The notes under the pieces were generated by a model that saw only the letters and a list, made by a program, of their open reading frames with translations, was not told where the DNA came from and made no database searches. From positions 372,001 through 436,000 of the forward strand of contig MU385860.1 in NCBI GenBank assembly GCA_022497145.1: DNA of 64,000 nucleotides. The letters are read 5' to 3'. Numbering within the stretch: position 1 is the stretch's first letter; each line of letters begins with the position of its first letter. Of the stretch, positions 33,165-44,832 are shown one piece after another. A program made the translations under genes and the position numbers. This DNA comes from Rostrohypoxylon terebratum (lineage: Eukaryota > Ascomycota > Sordariomycetes > Xylariales > Hypoxylaceae).

Positions 33165-35572
33165 ATGCCAGACCCACGATTCACAGGTATGTCCCCACAG
33201 AGTGTACTCTCTGCATTCTCATGAGAATTCAAGCCTAAATTGACCATCCACGGATAGTAGATGCGGATACAATTCGCATCCTCGTTGCCACTGATAATCA
33301 CGTCGGTTACGAAGAGCGTGACCCGATCCGTGGAGATGATAGCTGGAAATCCTTTGATGAGATTATGAACTTGGCCCGGACGGAGGATGTAAGTGATTTC
33401 CATGGATGGATATATGCATGACCTTAGATCTAAGTTAGAGCTTTACTTACTTATGGGCTAGGTTGATATGGTACTCCTAGCTGGCGACTTATTCCATGAC
33501 AACAAGCCATCTCGAAAGGCCTTGTATAAGGTAATGCGATCGCTTCGGAAAAATTGTCTTGGCAATAAACCGTGTCAACTTCAGTTCTTAAGCGACGCAA
33601 CCGATGTCTTTAATGGAGGCCTAGGACATGTCAACTATGAGGACCCCGATATCAACATTTCAATCCCCGTTTTCTCTATCCACGGAAACCATGACGATCC
33701 CAGCGGCGAAGGTAACTTGTGTTCCCTCGACCTACTTCAGATGGCTGGACTTGTCAACTACTTCGGACGTGTACCACAGGTGGATGATATTCATGCGAAA
33801 CCTGTTCTACTTCAGAAGGGGATGACCAAGTTAGCACTCTACGGCATAAGCAATGTCCGCGACGAACGGATGTTTCGGAATTTTCGAGATCATAATGTTA
33901 AATGGTATAGGCCGAATCAGCAATCAAGCGATTGGTTCAACTTGCTCGCTGTTCACCAGAACCATCACGCACATACTGCTACCGGATATCTACCTGAGAA
34001 CATGCTACCTGAATGGTTAGATCTGGTAGTCTGGGGTCACGAGCACGAATGTTTAATCGACCCTAGCCATAATCCGGAGACCGGCTTCCATGTGATGCAG
34101 CCAGGTTCTTCGGTCGCTACATCACTAGTGCCAGGTGAAGCTGTAGCTAAACATGTAGCTATCCTCGAGATCACCGGGACGGAATTTAAAACACAGAAAT
34201 ACCGACTGAAGTCAGTCCGCCCTTTTATGACTGCAGAGATTGTCCTCGCAAATGATAAGAGGTTTAAAGGTCTCGACAAAAAGAAAGAAAATAGGCATGA
34301 TCTTACGAAGAAATTAATGGAGGTGGTAGAGGAGATGATTGAGGAAGCGAATGCTGAGTGGGAGTCTATCCAGGAAGAGGATTGTCTAGATAATACACGG
34401 CCGCTGCCCCTCATTCGTCTAAAAGTTGAATATACTGCACCAGAGGGCGGCCAATACGATATCGAAAACCCACAACGGTTTTCCAATCGGTTCCAAGGGA
34501 AGGTTGCGAATACTAACGACGTCGTCCATTTCTATCGCAAGAAGACGGCACAGAGTAAGTAAATAAAATAATCCTAACGAACGTCACTAATGCGTAAACA
34601 GGGAAGGCTCCTGCTGGAGAACTATCGGAAGAGCTGCTAGCAAGCTTAGAGGGGATAGAAGACATCAAAGTTGACAAGCTAGTGGCGGAATTCCTGTCCC
34701 AAGCACAATCCATGAAAATATTGCCTCAGGCCGCTTTCGGCGACGCCGTAAACCAATTCGTCGAGAAGGAAGATATATACGCCATGGACGTGTTTGTGAG
34801 AGACTCACTAGCAGAGCAGGTTAAGCAAATGCTCTCGCTCGGAGATGACGACGACTTCGACAGCGCAATGGAAAAGGCCAAAGCAAGGCTGGAGCAGAAA
34901 TTCTCCGCCGGGTTCATGAAGCGGCGAAGAGTCGTCTACAAACCAAAGCCGGACGATTGGGACTCGGATCTCGAGGGACCATGGGAAGACGCACCGCAGG
35001 CGCTCGATCAGGAAGCCATGGCCGCCCAGGCGAAGTCCCAACCTGAACAACCTGCCCCGCAACAACCTAAGGGCCGCGGGCGCAAAGCAGCAGCAGCAGC
35101 GCCGGTCGCGGAGGAAGACGACGAGGATATAGAAGACGCCTTCGAGGAGCCGGCTCCTAAACCAAAGGGACGGGGCAGGGCGGCGGCTAAACCGAAAGCG
35201 CCCGCCAAAGCGCCCGCGAGGAAAGCGCCCGCACGAGGCCGCGGTAAGAAAGCGGCGGTGTTCGAACAAAGCGACGAGGATGAGGAGGAGGAAGAGGACG
35301 TGGTGATGGATGACGACGACTTCGATCCCCCGCCGCCGCCGCCGAAACGCGCGGCTCCCACGCGAGCGACGAGGGCGGCGCCTGCGAGGAGCCAGACTTC
35401 GAGGGCTGCGACGTCGGCGGCTGCGAAGAGCGGCGCGGGCGCGAAGAACAAGCAGACGACGTTGAATTTTGCGTCGCAGAAGGCGACGCAGGATAATCCG
35501 CTCGAGATCAGCGACGATGAGATCTCGGATGATTTTGAGGCCGTGCCTGTGAGTAGGAGTAGGAAGCGGTGA
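33165..35572 (+). CDS. mre11: MRE11 double-strand break repair nuclease
   Basis: Nuclease subunit of the MRN/MRX complex with Rad50 and Nbs1/Xrs2: 3'-5' exonuclease and endonuclease that starts resection of double-strand breaks and acts at telomeres. Four exons: 33165-33186, 33258-33388, 33462-34554, 34602-35572, giving 738 aa. Metallophosphoesterase motifs are intact: ATDNHVGY (about 18-25), LLAGDLFHDNKPS (about 56-68), HGNHDDP (about 125-131), HQNHHAH (about 216) and WGHEHEC (about 242). The capping region ends near DVVHFYRKKTAQ-RKAPAGE, where a 47-nt intron is joined in phase. The tail has RG/K and acidic stretches (KGRGRKAAAAAPVAEEDDED) and KQTTLNFASQKATQDNPLEI, a DNA-binding-type tail seen in fungal MRE11. 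The tiny first exon (22 nt, MPDPRFT) is supported by GTATGT and the VDADTIRILVATDNH joint. Confidence 0.97.
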
Positions 35573-36918
35573 TAGTGTGAGGGAGAGAGGTATGTGGGCA
35601 CGAGGGAAATTGCCTAGCTAGGTAGGTAGGGTTTGTGGCATGTCTAGAAGTCTGCTTAGCTGTCTGCTTAGTTGTACGTCGCTATCTGGGAATAAGGATT
35701 TTGCTCGTCGAGCTGGCATGGGGATAAATATTTTGATAAATACTACCTGACATATTGCTAGGTAATTACTAAGTGCCATGATATAATGTGAACGGCGTAC
35801 GTTCAGCCTATTTGGGTAGGTTTTCCAGTGTTCGCGAAGATGTCCTGATAGCACGTTCTGCTTGTCACGTCGGTGCCATACTGCCAATCAAGGGGCCGAG
35901 TCGCAAAATCTATACACTATAGAGATTTCCAAGGTTCAAACCGCACACGAGCTATCGATTCACTATGATATAGCTAGTTAGGTAATAGAGGCTTACGGCT
36001 TCTGGGCTCCTCGTTTATACGAGTTGAATTCTTTGATACCTATTACCAGTTGACGTCTGATTTCATTTATCTTGATTCAAGAGCTCTGGCAGCACTTCGG
36101 TGCTAGGAAGAAAGTTCAAAGATGATAGAAATGAGGTACAGACGGACAGCCGCTTATCGTTATCACCATTCCCCATCCATTGCCGGTTTGACTTACTTTG
36201 GCTTGGAGTTATAAAGTTGGATGTCGTGATGCTCGAGAGTTTCGTTATATGCTAGTGGCGGTAGAGCCACGTTACGTAGCCATATAAACTCGAGGATGTG
36301 TTTAAGCTCACTCTTGGCTCCGGTACAGGTACGGTACAATGACATAGTGATATTCGTAAGTGGGAGCGTTGCTAACGGCCCGATGGCTGAGCTGGAAAAG
36401 CCAGGGTTTGAGACTGTACAGAGAGAGTGTATGTAAGATGCGCAGCTTTAAAGTATATCTTGATCGCTCTTAATTGCAATGCATGTCCAAAGTCAAGATA
36501 TATATCCATTACCTCCAGGTTCCCTTCACACTATTCCGCCATGGTTTTAATAGAGTAGGATCTATAGTAGCAGCATAATGTGGCCAGAGTAAATATAGAC
36601 CTCGTCTCCTTGAACGAAGGGGTCACACGAGTGGTGACAAGCATTTCCGTCAAGAAGATTCTGAAAACCGTTATCCGTGCAGCGCTTGGACTCGGAGAAC
36701 CTATTCGTCTTATGTCGCTCGAATACAGAATGTGCTAAGTGCTTGACTCCGAGGGGATATAGAGTTTAAATGGCCTATAGCACACGACCACCCCCCTAAA
36801 ATGGAATGCGATATCTGGGTGTTGTTCATTCAGTAATTTTATATAGGGAAGCATTCTCGTATAATAGTTGCAGACCTGTAGACGACAAATCCGAGTATGC
36901 CTACTTGAAATATCTAGT
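35573..36918. other. Intergenic, nothing recognised
   Basis: 1.3 kb between MRE11 and the LicD-family gene. Short TAGGTAGG and TAGCTAG stretches occur near 35615-35630. No gene or RNA structure could be supported. Confidence 0.55.
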
Positions 36919-37933
36919 ATGCACCGTACGATCCTCTTCCTAGCCTGGCTCATGGCTGCCATGGTGACCGCCCTGCCCAATCCCCTTCCTCCTGACGAAG
37001 ACTCCGACGAAAATCGTGAAGAGCAGAAGCTGTCACAGGAAAAGTACTTCAATGAAGCCGGCGGGAACCTGGAGCTCGTGCACTATGACGGGCGATATTT
37101 CAAGTCGAGGATGTCATACGAGGAACATCGTCCCGCTTTACGACACCTAATCCGCTCGTGGTTAACTATCAGCCACGAGCTCGGCATCGAGACGTGGCTA
37201 GCTCACGGCACGCTGCTCGGGTGGTGGTGGGGCGGACATGTGATGCCATGGGACTACGATCTGGATGTGCAGATGCCGACGGCGACATTGTCGTACTTAG
37301 GTCGGTATTTCAACCAGACTGTACACGATTATACCTTCGACGCTGGGAAAGATGGAGCGCAGTCGGTTAATAAGACGTACCTCCTGGACGTGAACCCACA
37401 CGCGAGGGAGATCGACCGTGGGAACGGGGCCAATGTTATTGATGCGAGGTGGATCGATACGAGTAATGGGGTATATATCGACATTACGGGGTTGGCGGAA
37501 CGGGATCCGTCCGGGGCTCCGGGGGTTTGGAGTTGCAAGAATTCGCATAAGTACCGTACAATGGAGCTATATCCGATCCGTCGAACGGAGTTTGAGGGCG
37601 TGCCGGCTCGAGTGCCGTTCGCGTACGAAAAGATACTCACGGATGAATATGGAGAAGAGTGTTTGTTCAAAACAGAGTACTTTGGGTGAGTGAAAGTGTT
37701 TACCCCTAAACTTGTGATACTCTATCTCCGGTGTTGATTGGTTGCTCTCTCAATTCTCGCATCACTAATCAACTTTTGACAGACATCATTGGGTACCGGA
37801 GCTCCGAGAATGGGTCAAGAACCCCGACCCGCCACCAGAGCAGGAGGATCAAGCAACGCTCAACATGCCGAAACCGGATAATAACGATGTTGTGTTGGTC
37901 ATCGAGAAGACGGTGGTAAAAGGAGCTTCATAA
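36919..37933 (+). CDS. Secreted LicD-family (Mnn4/fukutin-like) protein
   Basis: LicD family members transfer or help transfer phosphocholine or mannosyl-phosphate to glycans; fungal members resemble Mnn4, needed for mannosylphosphate on N- and O-glycans in the Golgi. Exons 36919-37685 and 37783-37933, 305 aa. A signal peptide is visible (MHRTILFLAWLMAAMVTALP). The LicD block is at about 85-120: ELGIETWLAHGTLLGWWWGG, then VMPWDYDLDVQM with the D-x-D acid pair expected to bind metal and nucleotide sugar. Further blocks are NVIDARWIDTSNGVYIDITGLA and a CLFKTEYFG-HHWVPELREW joint across the 97-nt intron (GTGAGT donor, ACAG acceptor, phase 2). A possible N-glycosylation site is NQT at about 135. 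It is shorter than yeast Mnn4 and lacks the KKKKEEEE repeat, as in most filamentous fungi. Exact substrate is unknown. Confidence 0.9.
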
Positions 37934-38413
37934 AATAGACTCCTGTAAAAAATTAGCGAATTCTATTTTCTCACGCAACCTGAATAGATGGATATGACGT
38001 TAAGTATCTGGGTGCGATGTTCATATGGTAGAATAGGTCGATATAGTGCTAGGGAATAAATCCAATAGGAAATCTATTCGCCGCGGTCAAACTGGTCCGC
38101 GCGCATTGAGAAATGTAAATACTGTCGAAGTAGATCATAAAGCTCATAAGATGTGCACAAAGGTGATCCGAATAGATATGCCCTGCCGAGTGCGTGATTT
38201 ATAGAAATGCCATTGCCACGCTATTAGCGAAACCCGTAAACTCCATGCTACCTAACTCAGAAAACCCTCGTACTTAATACAAATCATCGTGGGTGGATAT
38301 CATCATTTGTGGTATCTCGAAGTGGCCGGAATGACTAAACCGGCTCGTGAAAAACCTCTCGGAGCGCTCGTGAATAAGACGTTTCGAAAACTGACTCGAT
38401 CATCGATAGGTTC
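37934..38413. other. Convergent spacer, nothing recognised
   Basis: 480 bp between the convergent LicD-family and WLM genes, presumably both 3' untranslated regions. Confidence 0.6.
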
Positions 38414-39472
38414 TTAATTGCCCCTCGCCTCTTCGTCGGCTTGCTTCTGCTTTTTAATCCTCTCCTCCGCCGCCCTTGCCATAGCCTCCCTTCTACCCGA
38501 CGCCCCCTGGTTTGCGATCGGCGCCGCTCCTCCCCTCCCACCACCATTCCCACTCCCCAGCACAAACTCGCCGCCGGTCCATCCTCCATGATCATACGCC
38601 ACCTCCTCTTCCACTTCCCTCGGTTCTGCATACTCTGCACCTCCCACAGTCCTCCCGCCGCTCGTATAATCCGCCTTCTCAACCTCCCTCTCAATCTGGC
38701 GACACAGGGCCCAAAAATCGCTGTCGTGATCACTATGCACGTTGTGTGTGAGCTCATGGCATAGCGTGCGCCGGATCGTCTTGTAATCGCGGTACCCATC
38801 GTATGCATCCGTGCGCAACCTCAGCTCGATGATCTGCCCTTTATTCCTATTCAGCCCCAGGATCCTTGTCACGCCCTCATGGCTCGCTTCCGTGTATGAC
38901 AACGGGTCCATCTCTGTCAGAGTCCCGACGCTGAATTTATGCTTCGCCATGGTGGCGCGGATACCGGGGTCCCGCGCTAGGCGCTCGAGGAACTGTTGCG
39001 AGCGCTGTGGGTTGGGCAGGTTGGGGAGGGGTTGGATTGTGCCGAAGGTATACTCGCTTTCCCCCCGCGCGCGCTGGGGCTTCGGCCGCGCTGCGTAGGC
39101 TTTGTGTTGGTTGAGCCGCGCTTGGGCTAGGTGCGCTTCTCGGCGCGCGGCTTGTTGGCCTGCGGAGGCGAGGGATTCGAGCTCGGCGCTGGATGTGCCG
39201 AGCAGAGTTATCTTCTTGTCTTGAAGCTCGGAAACGGGTCGGTCAGAGAATGGGGGTTTGAGGATGCCGAGCTTGGAGACCATGAGTTTTTGGTTGGAGA
39301 CGGGGATGAAGAGGGTGGACTCGATGGAGGAGGTGAGGTCGGAGATGCTGGCGTCGGGGGAGATTTCGAGGGAGTGTGATGTGCCGTGGTGGGTGAATGT
39401 TATAGTGATCCCTTCAGAGTCGGACTCGGGTGGGATCTCGGCTTGTTCTGCCACATCTTGTTTTTCTGCCAT
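38414..39472 (-). CDS. Ubiquitin-like / WLM metalloprotease domain protein
   Basis: Single-exon gene of 352 aa. Residues about 20-95 resemble a ubiquitin-like domain (GITITFTHHGTSHSLEISPD, ending PVSELQDKKITLLGTSS). The WLM (Wss1p-like) domain occupies about 145-275: TFGTIQPLPNLPNPQRSQQF, LGLNRNKGQIIELRLRTD, and the zinc protease motif HELTHNVHSDHDSDFW with HExxH at about residues 238-242 and a third ligand candidate further on. The tail is G-rich, then K/E/A-rich (RAAEERIKKQKQADEEARGN). Fission yeast has the same UBL-WLM layout. WLM proteases of the Wss1/SPRTN group cut DNA-protein crosslinks or SUMO/ubiquitin-linked substrates; a role in protein quality control or DNA repair is inferred from family. 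Start ATG at 39472 begins MAEKQDVAEQAE; nothing upstream in frame looks conserved. Confidence 0.92.
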   Translation of the reverse strand: MAEKQDVAEQAEIPPESDSEGITITFTHHGTSHSLEISPDASISDLTSSIESTLFIPVSNQKLMVSKLGILKPPFSDRPVSELQDKKITLLGTSSAELESLASAGQQAARREAHLAQARLNQHKAYAARPKPQRARGESEYTFGTIQPLPNLPNPQRSQQFLERLARDPGIRATMAKHKFSVGTLTEMDPLSYTEASHEGVTRILGLNRNKGQIIELRLRTDAYDGYRDYKTIRRTLCHELTHNVHSDHDSDFWALCRQIEREVEKADYTSGGRTVGGAEYAEPREVEEEVAYDHGGWTGGEFVLGSGNGGGRGGAAPIANQGASGRREAMARAAEERIKKQKQADEEARGN

Positions 39473-40299
39473 CTTGGTTGTGCGACGTTGCGCTTGGAAG
39501 TTAGATGGCGATATGCTGGTTGATATGTCCAGTCCGTTCTTGATGTAGTACTCACTACTACTGGAGATGATGATGTGAAAAGACGATGCTGAGCTGCTTT
39601 GATTGAATAATTAAAGAAAACGCCAAAAAGAAATAATGTTGTTCCTACCTGCCGATTCACACATTTTCAAGCTGTCTTTCTGAAATGTCACGGTCGAAGC
39701 TTCTACCTCCTTCACAAAGACAGCCACGCTTTGTAATCCAACGGTTAGTTTGTAAGTATAGATACGTCAGAAGCCGGATGCCTCGTGTGCCAAGAGATCC
39801 GTTTCCCACTGTACCAGCCGTACTTGCTACTTCCATCCTAGCAAGGCAGGTAAGGGTGGTACAGAAGCCGGCCGACCGACTTCCCTGTTAATCCCAGCTA
39901 ATAGGATGATTGTATAGGTGTGACATCATCACTAAAACATACAAGTGTGGCTGGAGAAGTAATTTTGGATATTTTCGCGTGTATCAGCCACAAATGAAGG
40001 AGCCATTAGCCATTAGGTCAGGGATCCAATCATACGTCAATCGCGTCCCAGGTGTAATTGTGTCCTTTCAAACATCCTTCAGTCCACGTAAATGTGTAAA
40101 TGTTTGACCATCTCTGGTCAAAATTCTCCCTCATACCTACTTCTCCTTTTCGCAGACGTTGCTGCGAACTTTCTAGTAAACCCGTAATTCAACGGTCAAT
40201 TCAAACCCCTTTTTTGGAGCTACCACCCGACGCGATCGATCCCGTAACCCGTCGCTAGTATAGCTTCTAGGAGCTCGGGCTCCCCTCAAACTCTCCATC
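39473..40299. other. Divergent spacer, WLM gene and ERD2
   Basis: 827 bp shared upstream region. C/T-rich stretches near 40130-40150 and 40200-40215 precede ERD2. No gene recognised. Confidence 0.5.
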
Positions 40300-41126
40300 A
40301 TGCCTTTAAACGTCTTCCGAGTCCTGGGTAAGCGCCAATGCGATGGGACATTCTTAATAAACCATACTGATAGCTATGTATAGGAGACTTCTCCCACTTA
40401 GCCTCCATCGGGATCCTCCTCCACAAGATGATCGAGCTCAATGTTAGTTGTTTGCGATCCAAGTAGTTCCAAACACCGTTTAACAAGTAGCTATCTTAGG
40501 GCGCTTCAGGTATCTCGTTCAAATCTCAAGCTTTGTATCTGATGGTCTATGTCACCCGTTATTTAGGTATGTCGATTTAAACCTGTTCTATTTATAGATA
40601 GTGGACAAGTCATACTTACGAGACGTCGGTAGATCTGTTTACCACAACCAGCATCTATAACATCATATTCAAGATCCTCTTCATTGCTAGCCAGAGTTAC
40701 GTTATCTACCTCATGACGACGAAGTACAAGCCAACGGTCGACCCTAATCTCGATACCTTCCGTGTACAATACCTGCTAGGCGGTGCTGCCGTCCTTGCTA
40801 TCCTCATCCCGTACGAGTACACCTTTTCCGAGATTCTGTGGGCATTTTCTATCTGGCTAGAGTCTGTTGCCATTCTACCTCAGCTCTTCATGCTACAGAG
40901 GACTGGCGAGGCTGAGGTCATCACGACTCACTACCTCTTCGCGCTGGGTATCTACCGAACTCTCTACATCCCCAACTGGATCTACAGATACCTTACCGAG
41001 CCCAAGCACAAGGTCGACTGGATTGCTATTGTGGCTGGTCTCATCCAGACTGTTCTCTACAGCGACTTCTTCTGGATTTACTACAACAAGGTGCTCAAGG
41101 GCAAGAAGTTCAAGCTGCCCGTATAA
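40300..41126 (+). CDS. erd2: ER lumen protein retaining receptor (ERD2)
   Basis: KDEL/HDEL receptor, a seven-helix membrane protein that returns escaped ER luminal proteins from the Golgi through COPI vesicles. Four exons: 40300-40327, 40384-40442, 40500-40566, 40633-41126, giving 215 aa, the normal length. Reading across junctions gives VFRVLGDFSHLASIGILLHK, then GASGISFKSQALYLMVYVTR, YLDLFTTTSIYN, and later RVQYLLGGAAVL, EILWAFSIWLESVAILPQLF, GEAEVITTHYLFALGIYR and YSDFFWIYYNKVLKGKKFKL. All are family hallmarks, including the dilysine-rich tail needed for COPI binding. Introns are 56, 57 and 66 nt. The first three exons are short (28, 59 and 67 nt), so automated calls may start wrongly at the ATG at 40713. 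Confidence 0.97.
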
Positions 41127-41724
41127 GAGCTCTTTACACACACATACTTCCCACTGTTCGTCGTGGAAGAAAAGGGGGCGCCTCCGATATCTCATGGTGA
41201 GATCCGAATACCTATGTCGCCCATTAGGTGTTTGCGGACCTCTCGCTTGTAGGCGACCTATAGGGCCACGGAGATGTCCGCTCATGTATCACGAGCGCGG
41301 TGAGGCCCACGGAAATTTCGAAACATGTCTTAATAGAACGTGTATTCACGGCGTGTCGGTTGTGCATGGCTGGCGTTAGGTTAGGCGGGGCTGAAGGTTT
41401 TCTCGGCCTGAAATGCTTGACTTGTAGGAAGGTTGGCTCCGGGAATTGATGTAACTGTACATAAATGGTGCGATTATAAGGTAACGAAAAATGATTGACT
41501 GGAGATCCCCCAGTCTTGTGTTTTTACCTTGTTTTGTGAAGAGTGTTTATCTAATATGAGAGATGGGATTATGAATGGTCTATTGCAGTACCGGCTCAGA
41601 AAATAGTTCGGTCGAATAATTTTTCGCAATTATGTACCTGAATTTACGGTACAGCTTTCTAATACTAACGCTATTTACAGGATATCGGTCATTGGATATT
41701 CACACTAATTTTTACTAATTGATT
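41127..41724. other. Convergent spacer, nothing recognised
   Basis: About 600 bp between ERD2 and the convergent membrane-protein gene; presumed 3' untranslated sequence. Confidence 0.6.
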
Positions 41725-43478
41725 TCAACCTTGATACGATAGATGACTCCGTCTTTGCTCGAGAGAAACGGGATCGACTAGCCGCCTCGGGACCGGTGCT
41801 TGGACTTGAAACGGAGATGTACTACTCAGCTCCGTCCCGGCGCTTGTTCTCCAACCTCCGTGTCCATCACCCTCCATTGGAGAAGGCATCGGGAGCATCA
41901 TGTGCCCTTGTCCCGTCGCCGAAACAGGCGCCACATCAAACCGGGTGTCCACGCGCACGGGATTCATGGAGAGTGGCGCACCCCCGGCCAAGTTATTGGC
42001 TTCCCGTCCGCTGCCCACACGCACGAGTTGAGGTCGTTGCTTCTTAGTTAAGCTCTGCTCGCGCGCAAGCGACACCCTCGCCGGCATCGCGGACGTCCTG
42101 GCACTGGCCGTCGTCGCATACGGGACCGGCGACGCGGCCGCCTCGACGATCACGGGGACCGGAGGTGAGGGCTGTAATCGCGCTTCCGGCTCGTACGTCT
42201 GCGGGAACAGCGATTGGCCGCCGATGGATGAGACGGGGGAGACTGGGAACACGGGGTCGCTTAGCGGCCGCGCGTTGTGCGACATGGCCATTGCTGGGTG
42301 CTCGGCTGTCGGGGGCCGCTGTTTCATGTCGTCGTTGAACATGTTCGCGTTGCTGGGGGTTGGGGATTGGCTGCGGCGGTACGGAGGCATTATGGGGGCG
42401 CCGAACATGGCTTGGAAGGATGAGAGGCGATTGCGGATTGATTGGGAGAGGGAGTGCGGACGCGGTTCCGGGACTGGGGGTAAGATCGGTTCCTGCGTTC
42501 GTGAGGCGTAGAGGGTATCGGGTTCGTAATTACTAGGGGGGTCTTGTTGTTGCTGCGCTCGACGGCGCATGATGAGGAAGGTGGCGAGGGCAGAGATGAG
42601 TGAGCATGTGAAGGCGATGGATATGACAATGCCAGCAATTTGACCTGGGGTGAGACGTGAGCTTGAAGACGGCGGGCTTGCGTTGGCCTGGGATATGTTA
42701 GCTATACATCTTTGTCCTGAAATGGAGAGATGCATACCATGACAGCACTCATGCTAGCCTGAGCCGCCGCTACGGCGCTCTGTGCACTGATGCTGGCACT
42801 GGCTTGCGCTTCCTCCACGGCCTTGCTAGCACTCGTCTGGATATTTGCAATATCACTTGCAGTATCCGTGTTAGTCGCTGTCGCCGACGACGCTATGGAC
42901 GTGCTGCTAGGAACGCTAGTCGTTGGCGATGAAACAGCGGTTGTTATTGGGGTGCGCACACCCGCCGTAACCGACGATATTCCCTCCAAGATTCCAGCTT
43001 GACGTGCCGATATCACAGCACTGACCGACGCGACCGAAAGTGCCTGAAGCGAGGATGTAAATAAGTTCGTCACGCTAGCCGCCACGCTACTTGATACCGA
43101 AGCCGAGACGCTGTTAGATATACTGGTACTATCTTGAGCTGGGTTTGGTGCGCCTGGCGGAGGAGTAGGAGGAGTCCGTGGCCCGTCATCGTCATCGTCG
43201 TCGTCGTCGTCTGTTTTTGTAGTAGTTTGGCGAATTTGGACACGATTGCCGTCCGGAGAAATTGCTTTCGGAGCAATCGGTGCCGCCGTGATTGAGGGAA
43301 GCCGACTCTCATCATCCCTCTCTGTCACAACCCATCTCACCGCTACCGGTTCAATTCCATCATCGCTTTGTTCTCTGTTTCTAAGACCATCACCACTAGA
43401 CGCGAAATCACCAAATCCTAGGCCCGTCGTTGACCAGAGCGACCAGAGCAAAAGGAGCGACAACCCGGATTTCATCAT
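41725..43478 (-). CDS. Ser/Thr-rich single-pass membrane protein, sensor-like
   Basis: Exons 43478-42738 and 42687-41725 with a 50-nt intron (GTATGC donor, CCAG acceptor), 567 aa. An N-terminal signal peptide is likely (MMKSGLSLLLLWSLWSTTGL). An ectodomain of about 220 residues follows, with a run of nine Asp near residues 89-97 and long S/T/A-rich stretches suited to O-mannosylation. One transmembrane segment appears after the intron: QIAGIVISIAFTCSLISALA, followed by the stop-transfer sequence IMRRRAQQQQ. The roughly 290-residue cytosolic tail is P/S-rich and disordered, with a basic RSQSPTPS patch. The layout (signal, S/T-rich stalk, TM, basic juxtamembrane, disordered tail) is that of Mid2/WSC-type cell wall stress sensors, but no WSC cysteine domain is present, so the sensor role is only an inference from architecture. 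Confidence 0.82.
43186..43212 (-). repeat. Poly-aspartate coding run
   Basis: GTC/ATC triplet repeat on the plus strand (nine GAC/GAT codons on the minus strand) within the ectodomain of the sensor-like protein. Confidence 0.85.
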
Positions 43479-44832
43479 CGTAATTTGTTATTATATATCC
43501 AATGCCATGACATTCCTATAAGATGCGTCCCGACAGACCGGCCGTGGGAAAACGAAAAGGTACACAAAGAAAATGGTTTACTCTACGTTCCCGCGTGATA
43601 GACGAATAGAATCGAAGATGAAGTTGGTTTGTTCCATGCACCTTGCCGCAAGAATACCTAACCAGATAACCGACCTCATATGTTTGCGAACACAGTAATA
43701 CTAGTACACTTTCCCTCTCCTTACACAACATGCCAAGGACCAATCTTTTTCCTGGTGGTCCACGTTACTTAAGAAAGTCCTTCGCTTCTTGGGAGTTCCG
43801 CGGTAGAAGCCATATTGGGAGATTCCATTGTTCTAATTCGCCACAACCCTGGCATTCAAACATGTTAGAAACATGGAAGCGAGTCTGTTTCGAAAAGAAC
43901 ATGATAGTGGAGGTCATTTTGATTCTTGAACAATAAATATTTGTTCTTTTTGCCCCTGTAAGCCTATCTATCAACTCATCCAGGGGCTCATCATGGATAT
44001 CCCACCAATCAGGAGATTAATTTGGCCGGTGGGCTCATGAAAACCCCGGTCTTGATCACCCTAGTCAGGCAAATGAGACACTAAGTGTAGCAGCCTATTG
44101 AGCCTTACCCGACTGCCCGATGCCTCCCAGGGGCTCTGTTTGGATCTCCTGTTCATCCCCCAGATGATCTACCGACGGGATCCATATATACGTACCTTTA
44201 CATTAAATGAGAAAGAGCCAATGAGGGTTGAACATAAAATGTGAAAGATACTTATGCGTCCCTTCCGATCGACTCCACAAATACGGATCTAGGCGCCCCG
44301 CCGACATCCATTACACGGCGGTCCGTTAGACCCACTAATTCGGCTAACGGGCCGATAGTTAAAAATCACCAATGTCGTCAGCGCCTCAGTACATTGGTAC
44401 AGAGCCGTTCACATCGGCAACTACGCCGTGTCAAGATGATCGCACCTGACTGCTCTACCCATTCACATTTTTGCATCTCTTTCAATGCACGTCCTCCCCT
44501 CTTAACCATTTTCCTTTCTTTTTTTTTGCACGCATCGTGAATCTTCCCGGCACTTACTTGCAGAGCATCACTTTCATCATACTCATTTTCTCGGTTTGTT
44601 GGCCTTGACGCCGTCACTCCTCGCAAGTAAACTTTGCCGCCTCTCAAGTTCCAGCCAGGGCTTTGGCGTTGATATCTTTATTGTCCCTTTTAGCAATTAT
44701 CTTGCGCCTCTTGTCCCGCACCATCCGTCTTGCGCATCGATATCATCGTGGTCAGCTGGAAGATATCGGACTCTCGTCATTCTTTACTGAATTCATCTCT
44801 TCCTGACTCCTCTTCAAGTCGATTTCAATAAC
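43479..44832. other. Divergent spacer, nothing recognised
   Basis: 1.35 kb between two divergent genes. Near 44460-44830 the plus strand is pyrimidine-rich, a probable promoter and leader of the downstream gene. No gene recognised. Confidence 0.5.

Noticed and set aside
35008..35601. 197-codon minus-strand frame opposite MRE11 exon 4
   Set aside because: Antisense of GC-rich R/K/A codons of MRE11; S-runs are reverse reads of acidic/basic repeats.
36377..36425. Possible tRNA (CCGATGGCTGAGCTGG looks like a D-arm)
   Set aside because: No B box or matching T-arm and acceptor stem in the next 80 bases on either strand.
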